Below are positions 57,957 to 64,000 of a stretch of DNA of 64,000 nt, piece by piece. The stretch spans positions 235,635-299,634 of the forward strand of contig CALMJK010000002.1 in NCBI GenBank assembly GCA_937864225.1, in the 5' to 3' direction. The first letter of the stretch is position 1. Each line of letters starts with the position of its first letter. A model generated the notes under the pieces. It did no database searches, had not been told where the DNA came from, and saw only the letters and a list, made by a program, of their open reading frames with translations. A program made the translations under genes and the position numbers. Source of the DNA: an uncultured bacterium (GTDB lineage Bacteria > Krumholzibacteriota > Krumholzibacteriia > LZORAL124-64-63).

Positions 57957-59225
57957 TCAGGTCCCCGACGCGAAATCGTCGCGGTAGCGGATCTGCTCGG
58001 GGGTGAGCTGGTCGATCCCGACGCCGAGGGTCCGCAGCTTCCAGCCTGCCAGCTCCTGGTCCTGCGCCTCGGGAATGTCGTGCACGGCGACCGTGAGGTC
58101 GCGCCCCTCGCGGGCCAGGCGGATCAAGCTCAGGAACTGATTCGCGAACGACATGTCCATGACCTCGCTCGGGTGCCCCTCGGCCGCCGCGAGATTCACG
58201 AGCCGCCCCTTGGCCAAGACGTAGATGCGCCGGCCGTCGGCCAGCGTGTGCTCGTCGCAATTGGGCCGGATCTCGCGCGCGCTGACCGTCAGCTCGTCGA
58301 GATGCTTCAGGTTGATCTCGCAGTCGTAGTGCCCGGTGTTGCAGACGATCGCGCCGTCCTTCATGGCCTCGAAATGGCGGCGGACGATGACGTCCTTCAT
58401 GCCGGTGGCCGTGATGAAGATGTCGCCGATCGCGGCGGCTTCGTCCATGGGCAGGACGCGATGGCCGTGCAGCACGGCCTTGAGGGCCGCCGTCGGCTTG
58501 ACCTCCGTGCAGATGACGTTGGCGCCCTGCCCCTTGGCGCGCATCGCGCAGCCCCAGCCGCAATGGCCGAAGCCGGCCACCACGAAGTTCTTGCCCGCCA
58601 GCAGCACGCTCGTGGCGCGCAGGATGCCGTCCAGGCTCGACTGGCCCGTGCCGAAGACGTTGTCGAAGTCCCACTTGGTCTCGGCGTCGTTGACCGCGAT
58701 GACCGGGTATTTCAAGGCGCCCGCGGCCGCCATCGCGCGCAGCCGATGCACGCCGGTCGTGGTCTCCTCCGTGCCGCCGATGACCTCCCGCGCCAGTTCC
58801 GCGTGTCTGTTGTGCACGGAGAAGATCAGATCGGCGCCGTCGTCGAGCGTGAGCGTCGGCCTCAGCTCGAGCGTGCGGTCGATCGCCCAGTAGAACTCCT
58901 CCACGTTCATGCCGTGCCAGGCGTAGATTGGCACGCCCTCGGCGGCGAGCGCCGCCGCGACGTCATCCTGAGTCGAGAGCGGGTTGCAGCCGGACCAGGC
59001 CACCTGCGCGCCAGCCGCCTGGATCGTGCGCACGAGCACGGCGGTCTCCTTCGTCACGTGCAGGCAGCCCGCCACGCGCATGCCCTTGAGGCTCTGCCGC
59101 GCCGCGTGCGTCTGGCGCAGCGCCATGAGCACCGGCATGCGGGATTCGGCCCACCCGATCTTCAGACAGCCCTGCTCGGCCAAGCCCAGGTCGGCGACCT
59201 TGTGCGACAATTGTCGATTCGCCAT
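57957..59225 (-). CDS. ahcY: S-adenosylhomocysteinase
   Basis: Hydrolyses S-adenosylhomocysteine to adenosine and homocysteine. The 422-residue length is the short form lacking the 40-residue insert of some bacterial enzymes. Visible: NPLSTQDDVAAAL, VNDAETKWDFDNVFGTGQS, NAD motif VAGFGHCGWGCAMRAKG, EINLKHLDELT and a C-terminus ending in IRYRDDF. ATG 59225 has GGGGAGG. It is 59 bp after the ArsR-methyltransferase gene on the same strand, a widely conserved pair. Confidence 0.95.
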   Translation of the reverse strand: MANRQLSHKVADLGLAEQGCLKIGWAESRMPVLMALRQTHAARQSLKGMRVAGCLHVTKETAVLVRTIQAAGAQVAWSGCNPLSTQDDVAAALAAEGVPIYAWHGMNVEEFYWAIDRTLELRPTLTLDDGADLIFSVHNRHAELAREVIGGTEETTTGVHRLRAMAAAGALKYPVIAVNDAETKWDFDNVFGTGQSSLDGILRATSVLLAGKNFVVAGFGHCGWGCAMRAKGQGANVICTEVKPTAALKAVLHGHRVLPMDEAAAIGDIFITATGMKDVIVRRHFEAMKDGAIVCNTGHYDCEINLKHLDELTVSAREIRPNCDEHTLADGRRIYVLAKGRLVNLAAAEGHPSEVMDMSFANQFLSLIRLAREGRDLTVAVHDIPEAQDQELAGWKLRTLGVGIDQLTPEQIRYRDDFASGT

Positions 59226-59284
59226 GCGTCCTCCCCGACGGTGAACAACGACTCCATGCCTCGCCCGAGCGCGCGCCCGGAGCT

Positions 59285-60298
59285 TCAAACACTCTCACTC
59301 TCGTCCGCGTCCGGCGTGACGCCTGGCCGGGCGGCCACGGCCAAGAACACCGCGGGCCAGGCCGCCGCGCCGGCGCGTCGGCATCCGGCCGGCGCCACGG
59401 GCGGGCCGGCCGGACGCGTCGTGAGCGACAACGGCGTCAGGCCGGCCTGCCGCAGCCAGCGCTCGACCTCCGGACCGTCGAAGCCGAGCCACTGGTGCGC
59501 CAGCTGTTCGCGCATCCACGTCTGGTCGTGGCGCGTGAAATCGATGAGCACGACGCGCCCGCCGGGCCGCACCACGCGGGCCATCTCGGCCACCGCCGGG
59601 CCCGGCCGCGCGACGTGGTGCAGGACCATCGCGGCGAACGCGGCGTCGCAGACGGCGTCGCGCAGCGGCAAGGCCTGCAGGTCCGCGCGTTGGAACCGCA
59701 CGTTCCGCCAGGCGTGACGTTCGCCCAGGGCGCGGGCGCGCGCCAGCATCGGCGCGCTGTGGTCGACGGCCGTCACGCGGCAACCCGCGGCGACCAGCAG
59801 CGGCAGCAGCGCGCCGGTGCCGGTCCCCACGTCCAGCACGTGCAACCCCGGCGGCACCAGCGCGACCAGCGCCGCCAGGTTCAGTTCCGGCAGATCGAAG
59901 GCTCGCCGCAGGTCGTCCCAGTGCGCCGCCGCGCCGGCGTAAAAATCGCGGGCCCGACCCGCGCGCGCCGCCAGCGCCACGGTCAGCGCCGCGTCGTCGG
60001 CAGCGGCCTCCGGCACGCCCGCCGCGGCCGCCAGCACCGCGGCCCGCAGATCCGCGCCGCCGGCGAAGTCCTCGGCGTCGACCGCCGCGTACCAGCTCCA
60101 CGTCCCTTCCCGCCGCTGCCTCAGCCAGCCCGCGTCCCGCAACACGGCCAGATGCCTAGAGACGCGGGGCTGACCGCCACCCAGGATGCGGACCAGTTCC
60201 TGGACGTTCAGCTCTTCGCGCGCCAGCAGGCGCAGCAAGCGCAAGCGGGTGCCGTCGGCGGTAGCGTGCAGCAGGTGGTGAGGCTGAACTCCGGCCAC
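59285..60298 (-). CDS. ArsR-type regulator fused to SAM-dependent methyltransferase
   Basis: 337 residues. The first 90 or so form a winged-helix ArsR domain (LLRLLAREELNVQELVRILG, QPRVSRHLAVLRDAGWL). The rest is a class I methyltransferase with LDVGTGTGALLPLL, VDHSAPML and GGRVVLIDFTRHD. Regulators of this build upstream of ahcY/met genes are thought to sense SAM/SAH balance; that is inference here. GTG start at 60298. Upstream lies an AT-rich palindrome, likely its own operator. Confidence 0.9.
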   Translation of the reverse strand: MAGVQPHHLLHATADGTRLRLLRLLAREELNVQELVRILGGGQPRVSRHLAVLRDAGWLRQRREGTWSWYAAVDAEDFAGGADLRAAVLAAAAGVPEAAADDAALTVALAARAGRARDFYAGAAAHWDDLRRAFDLPELNLAALVALVPPGLHVLDVGTGTGALLPLLVAAGCRVTAVDHSAPMLARARALGERHAWRNVRFQRADLQALPLRDAVCDAAFAAMVLHHVARPGPAVAEMARVVRPGGRVVLIDFTRHDQTWMREQLAHQWLGFDGPEVERWLRQAGLTPLSLTTRPAGPPVAPAGCRRAGAAAWPAVFLAVAARPGVTPDADESESV

Positions 60299-60328
60299 GG
60301 GCGCGCGACCCCTCCCGCTCGGGGGGCG

Positions 60329-60342
60329 GTATTCATCAATGA
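60329..60342. promoter_or_regulatory. ArsR-type operator candidate
   Basis: ATTCAT-CA-ATGAAT, a perfect 6-bp dyad with 2-bp centre, 31 bp upstream of the ArsR-methyltransferase GTG, in a local AT-rich stretch. TTGACA occurs at 60380-60375 on the minus strand, but no -10 lies at normal spacing, so I do not call a promoter. Confidence 0.5.
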
Positions 60343-60404
60343 ATGCATATATAGTAATTAATAAGCGCGCGGCCTGTCAACCCGCCGATGCGCGAGGTTG
60401 GGCC

Positions 60405-61688
60405 TCAGCATTCCCCGGCCACGTGCGCCCACCAGAGCAGATCGGTCAGGGGCAGGATCGGCAGGTCCGGCGCGACGTCCCGCAGCGCGCCCGCGATCTG
60501 ACCCAGACAGCCCGGATTGCCGGTCACGATCAGGTCGGCGCCGGTTTCGGCCAGGCACTGCGCCTTGCGCCGCCCCATCCTCGCCGCCAATTCCGGATGC
60601 AGCAACGCGTACGGGCCGCCGCTGCCGCAGCAGACCTCCGCCTCCCGCGGCTCGACCACGATCAGCCCGGGAATTCGGGCCAGCAGGGCGCGCGGCTCGT
60701 CCACGATGCCCTGGCCGTGGCGGGCGTGGCACGGGTCGTGGTAGGCGACGCGCAGGGGAACGGCGCGCGGCGGTGGCAGGGGGAGCTCGGCCAGCACCGC
60801 GGCGGCGTCGCGCGCCCGCGCCGCCAGCGGCGGCGGATAGCCCTGGAGCTCCAGGCCGCAGCCGGCGGCCTCCACGATGACGACGTCGGCAGGGTCGCGG
60901 GCCAGCGCCGCCAGGTTCACCCGGCGCTGGCGCGCGGCGCGCCGGGGTTGGCCGGCGTGTTCGGCCAGCGCGCCGCAGCACGCTTGCCCCCGCGGCACGC
61001 TGACCTCGCACCCCGCGGCGGTCAGCAGGGCGCGCAGGCGCTGCTGGGCGTGCGGCAGCAGGGCTCCGCTGGCGCAACCGCGAAAGAGCGCCACGCGCCG
61101 CGGCGGCGCCGGCGGCGTCGCTCGCCGCGCCGCGCGCGCCGCCCCGTCCGTCCCGCTCGCCCCGCCGGCTCCCGCGCGCGCGACGAGCCCCGCCAAAAGC
61201 CGCGCCAGGTCGGCGTCCTGCCAGCTCGCGGGCACGGCGGCCACCCACCGGCCCACGCGCGACCCGGTCCAGGGCAGCCGAGGCAGCGCGGCCCGCCCCC
61301 AGCGGATCGGCGCGCCCAGCGCCGCCAACGCGCCGCGCCGCGACAGCAACGCCGCGATCAGCCACGCGCCGGGGCCCCGGCGGACAGCGTGCGCGCGCGC
61401 CTTGGCGACCTCGAGCAGCGTCGCCGAGATGCCGCTGGGACAGGCCGTCACACACGCGCGGCAGCCCAGGCACAAATCCAGCGCGTCGATCTCCGCGGCA
61501 GCGGGCACACGCGACGGCTCGGCCACCAGGCGCCCCAGCAGCAGCAGGCGCCCGCGCGGCGATTGCGCTTCGTTGGCCGTGGCCAGGTACGTCGCGCAAT
61601 GCGGCAGGCAGAGCCCGCACTGGATGCACGCGCGCAGCAGCCGATCCAGTTCCGCGGGCGGCGGCGCGCAGGGGCCCCGAGCGCTCAC
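60405..61688 (-). CDS. glcF: Glycolate oxidase iron-sulfur subunit
   Basis: 427 residues with two Fe4S4 clusters near the N-terminus (CIQCGLCLPHC and CLGCRACVTACP) and two CCG domains (ACCGALAEHAG and VCCGSGG), typical of GlcF/LldE-like electron-transfer subunits. Passes electrons from the flavin subunit to the quinone pool at the membrane. GTG 61688 overlaps the glcD-glcE stop. Some members oxidise D-lactate, but the GlcDE partner favours glycolate. Confidence 0.92.
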   Translation of the reverse strand: MSARGPCAPPPAELDRLLRACIQCGLCLPHCATYLATANEAQSPRGRLLLLGRLVAEPSRVPAAAEIDALDLCLGCRACVTACPSGISATLLEVAKARAHAVRRGPGAWLIAALLSRRGALAALGAPIRWGRAALPRLPWTGSRVGRWVAAVPASWQDADLARLLAGLVARAGAGGASGTDGAARAARRATPPAPPRRVALFRGCASGALLPHAQQRLRALLTAAGCEVSVPRGQACCGALAEHAGQPRRAARQRRVNLAALARDPADVVIVEAAGCGLELQGYPPPLAARARDAAAVLAELPLPPPRAVPLRVAYHDPCHARHGQGIVDEPRALLARIPGLIVVEPREAEVCCGSGGPYALLHPELAARMGRRKAQCLAETGADLIVTGNPGCLGQIAGALRDVAPDLPILPLTDLLWWAHVAGEC

Positions 61689-64000
61689 GACATCTCCCCC
61701 TCGCCCGCGGCCCGCGCCAGCCAGGACGGCGTCGGCAGGCGGCCGGCCGGATCGCACAGCGCCTTGAGGCCGGCCAGCAACGCCCGCGGCACGCCCGCGT
61801 CGGCCGGGGCCGGCAGCTCCGTGCGCGCGCCGTCGCGCGCCACGACGTCGGCGAGCCAAGGGTCCGTGTCGTCGCCGGCGCGGAGCGCCCGCGGCACCCA
61901 CAGCAGCGCCGGGGCCGCCTGGAACACGAAGCGCCCCGCGGCCAGCGCGGCCGGCGGCGGCGCGGGGCGGCCGCGGCGCAGCGCCAGCAAGGTCCAGTCG
62001 GGATGGGCGAGCGCCCAGTCCGGCAGCTGGGCCCGCCGCGGCAGCGCCGTCAGCTCGCTCCCCGGCACCAAGTCCGTCGCGCCCAGCGTGAAGCCGCCTT
62101 CCTGCACGGCCGCGGCCAGCGCCGTGGCGCGGCGCGGCAGGTCCCACGCGCGGTCGCGCCCGGGGCACAGCACGCGCACCGACCACGCGCCGCCGTCAGC
62201 GCGCTCGGCCACGGCCACGGGCGCCGCCGGATCGCGCCCCTGACGCAGCAGTTCGCCCAGGAGCGCGCCGAAAGCGGCCGCCAACTGCGCCGGCGACCGG
62301 CCGGGCGCGGCGTCCAATCGCCACAGGGCCACCGCCGGGGGCGCCGGGCGCAGTTGGAAGGTGGCGCCCGTCACCCGCGCCAGCGTGCCCTGCGAGCCGC
62401 AAAGCAGGCGCACCAGGTCCAGCCCCGCCACGTTCTTGGTGACCGGCGCCCCGACGTGAAGCGGCCGCCCGTCACCCGTCAGCGCCCACACCTCGAGCAG
62501 ATGGTCCCGCACGGGCCCCGTGCCGGGCAGCGCCGGCCCGGGCAGCCCCGCTTCCACCAGCGACGCGACATCGCCGACCGCGCCCAGGCCGGGCCCGTCG
62601 CCCAGCGGCCGCCACGCGCCGCAGGGGACCCAGAAGCCGCGCGCCAACGCCTGCGCCTGCAAGGCCGCGAAGTCGGCCTCGCCGGGCGCGGTCAGGGTGA
62701 GCGAATCCCAGGCCACGCGCGCCTGCCGCGGCGCCGCGGCCTGTCCGGCCGGGCCGGGCGTCCCGCCCGGCGGCGGCAGCGCCTTGCCCGGATTGCACAG
62801 CGAGCGAGGGTCGCAGAGGCGGCGGATGCCGTGCATCAGCTCCAGCGCGATCGGGTCGAGCTGGGCGCCGACAACGTGCAGCTTTTCCAGCCCCACTCCG
62901 TGCTCGCCGGTGACGCTGCCGCCCAGCGCGAGGGCCGCGCCCAGGATCTCGTCGGCTGCCGCGTGCGCGCGCGCGGCCAGCTCCGGATCGCGCTCGTCGT
63001 AATGGACGCCCGGATGCAGGTTCCCGTCGCCGGCGTGGAAGGCAGTCGCGACGCGCACGCCGTGCCGGCGCGCGATTTCGCCCGTCGCGCGCACGATCTG
63101 CGGCAGGCGGCCCAGCGGCACGCACACGTCCATCGTCACGTAGCTGGGGGCCAGCCGCCCGACCGCGCCGAACGCCTGCTTGCGGCAGCGCCACAGCTCG
63201 CGCCGCTCGCGCTCGTCGCGGGCGGTTCGCACCTCGCGCGCGCCGCCCGCTTCCAGCAGCGCCCGCGCCCGCTGCGCGTCCTCCACGACGGCCTGCGGCA
63301 AGCCGCCGAACTCGACGATCATGGCCGCCTCGACGTCGGTGGGCAGTCCGAAGCGGAAGGCCTCCTCGACCGCCTCGAGCATGGAGCGGTCCACCATTTC
63401 GATCGCGTCGGGAAGCATGCCCGTGCCCAGCAGAGCCACCACCGCCGCCGTGGCGTCGTCCAGCCGCGGGAACAGGGCGAGCAGCGTGGCCAGGGCCGGC
63501 GGCTCCGGCGCCAGGCGCAGCTCGACCTCGGTCACGAGGCCCAGGATGCCTTCGCTGCCGCACAAGAGCGCGAGCAGATCGTAGCCGCGCTCGTAGGCCG
63601 CGCCCGCGCCGGTTGAGCGCGGCCGCCCTTCGGCGTCGATCCAGACGAGCCGCAGCAGATGCTGCAGCGTGACGCCGATCTTCAGCGTGTGCGGGCCGCC
63701 CGCGTTCTCGGCGACGTTGCCGCCGATGGTGGCGGCCCCCTGGCTGCTCGGGTCGGGCGCGAAGCGCAGTCCGTGCGCCGCCGCGTGCCGCGACACCCGT
63801 TCGTTGACGACCCCCGGCCCCACGCGCACGCGCAGCGCCCGCGCGTCGACCGGGCCGAGCGCGTCGAGCCGCGCCGTCGCGATCACGAGCGAGCCGTCCG
63901 GCGGCACCGCGCCGCCCGAGAGGCCCGTGCCCGCGCCGCGCGCCACCCAGGGCACGCCGTGCCGCGCGCACAGCCGCACCGCCGCGGCGGCGGCCTGGGC
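61685..64000 (-). CDS. glcD: Glycolate oxidase GlcD-GlcE fusion (5' end outside window)
   Basis: At least 771 codons, still open at the window edge, so the start is missing. First half: FAD-binding PCMH domain (RGAGTGLSGGAVP, PDPSSQGAATIGGNVAENAGG) and FAD-oxidase C-terminal domain ending CDPRSLCNPGKAL, as in GlcD. From about visible residue 415 a second, shorter PCMH domain follows (LHVGAPVTKNVAGLDLVRLLCG), which is GlcE. The two subunits, separate in E. coli, are one polypeptide here. Coupled to glcF by a GTGA overlap. Arg/Ala-rich linker near 400-415. Confidence 0.9.
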   Translation of the reverse strand, partial: AQAAAAAVRLCARHGVPWVARGAGTGLSGGAVPPDGSLVIATARLDALGPVDARALRVRVGPGVVNERVSRHAAAHGLRFAPDPSSQGAATIGGNVAENAGGPHTLKIGVTLQHLLRLVWIDAEGRPRSTGAGAAYERGYDLLALLCGSEGILGLVTEVELRLAPEPPALATLLALFPRLDDATAAVVALLGTGMLPDAIEMVDRSMLEAVEEAFRFGLPTDVEAAMIVEFGGLPQAVVEDAQRARALLEAGGAREVRTARDERERRELWRCRKQAFGAVGRLAPSYVTMDVCVPLGRLPQIVRATGEIARRHGVRVATAFHAGDGNLHPGVHYDERDPELAARAHAAADEILGAALALGGSVTGEHGVGLEKLHVVGAQLDPIALELMHGIRRLCDPRSLCNPGKALPPPGGTPGPAGQAAAPRQARVAWDSLTLTAPGEADFAALQAQALARGFWVPCGAWRPLGDGPGLGAVGDVASLVEAGLPGPALPGTGPVRDHLLEVWALTGDGRPLHVGAPVTKNVAGLDLVRLLCGSQGTLARVTGATFQLRPAPPAVALWRLDAAPGRSPAQLAAAFGALLGELLRQGRDPAAPVAVAERADGGAWSVRVLCPGRDRAWDLPRRATALAAAVQEGGFTLGATDLVPGSELTALPRRAQLPDWALAHPDWTLLALRRGRPAPPPAALAAGRFVFQAAPALLWVPRALRAGDDTDPWLADVVARDGARTELPAPADAGVPRALLAGLKALCDPAGRLPTPSWLARAAGEGEMS

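Noticed and set aside
59226..59284. S-adenosylhomocysteine riboswitch before ahcY
   Set aside because: The gap is 59 bp and shows no aptamer-like folding pattern I can support.
60351..60380. Promoter for the ArsR-methyltransferase gene using TTGACA at 60380-60375
   Set aside because: No acceptable -10 hexamer at 16-18 nt on recounting the spacer.

Overview
This is a roughly 70% GC bacterial chromosome segment, densely packed with housekeeping genes. One insertion sequence is present; there is no prophage and no CRISPR array. The features suggest an uncultured high-GC lineage, possibly from the FCB-like or 'delta'-like phyla (for example Eisenbacteria, Krumholzibacteriota or Gemmatimonadota-like). 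They are a mitochondrial-EF-G1-like elongation factor G, a type-2 (eukaryote-like) isoleucyl-tRNA synthetase, DivIVA, a GerMN-domain protein next to a cell-wall amidase, a one-piece tmRNA, CCA-encoded tRNAs, GTG/TTG starts and many 4-bp ATGA/GTGA gene overlaps. This placement is inference from gene character only; no 16S rRNA gene is in the window.

Layout. Positions 1-14.7 kb are all on the minus strand: rluD (cut by the window edge), lspA, a DksA/TraR protein, ileS and purine nucleoside phosphorylase as one compact run. Upstream of these lie divIVA, yggS, a RecA-like ATPase, EF-G, kbl, class II fba and a photolyase. Positions 14.7-18.9 kb are on the plus strand: a zinc-uptake operon (ribbon-helix-helix regulator with a Cys/His tail, znuA, znuC, znuB) and a coupled aminotransferase, led by a consensus promoter containing a palindrome. 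Positions 18.9-28.3 kb are on the minus strand: tmRNA, then gdhA, a two-receiver/PEP-synthase-like protein and a complete saccharopine lysine-degradation set (lysine-ketoglutarate reductase, saccharopine dehydrogenase, aminoadipate semialdehyde dehydrogenase).

Positions 28.3-33.2 kb are the only accessory-looking stretch: a family-5-type uracil-DNA glycosylase, an MTH1187-type protein, a secreted orphan, a TVP38 membrane protein, an IS with 24-bp terminal inverted repeats, an orphan CDS and tRNA-Lys. Positions 33.3-40.4 kb hold nth, ssb, a tRNA-Pro/Arg/His cluster, an RdgB homologue with a large insertion, and an rph-murI-gerMN-amidase-smpB operon, then tRNA-Leu. Positions 40.4-57.9 kb hold a lipoprotein phosphodiesterase, a CHAT-fold protein lacking both catalytic residues, an inositol monophosphatase pair, a PDZ/membrane/GAF/RsbU phosphatase with a TPR partner, an archaeal-type GAPDH homologue, HNH, HAD and glycosyltransferase genes, a SpoU-DUF116-UbiA operon, adenosine deaminase and an outer-membrane barrel. 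Positions 57.9-64 kb hold ahcY with an ArsR-methyltransferase fusion regulator, and a glycolate oxidase glcF plus glcD-glcE fusion (cut by the window edge).

How they work together: the lysine operon would feed glutamate to GDH; AhcY, adenosine deaminase and the phosphorylase form a plausible S-adenosylhomocysteine/purine salvage route; ssrA and smpB supply trans-translation; znuABC has its own apparent regulator. The most unusual items are the GxHH active-site motif in IleRS, the zinc-operon regulator, the dead CHAT protein, the receiver/PEP-binding protein in the lysine operon and the RdgB insertion.
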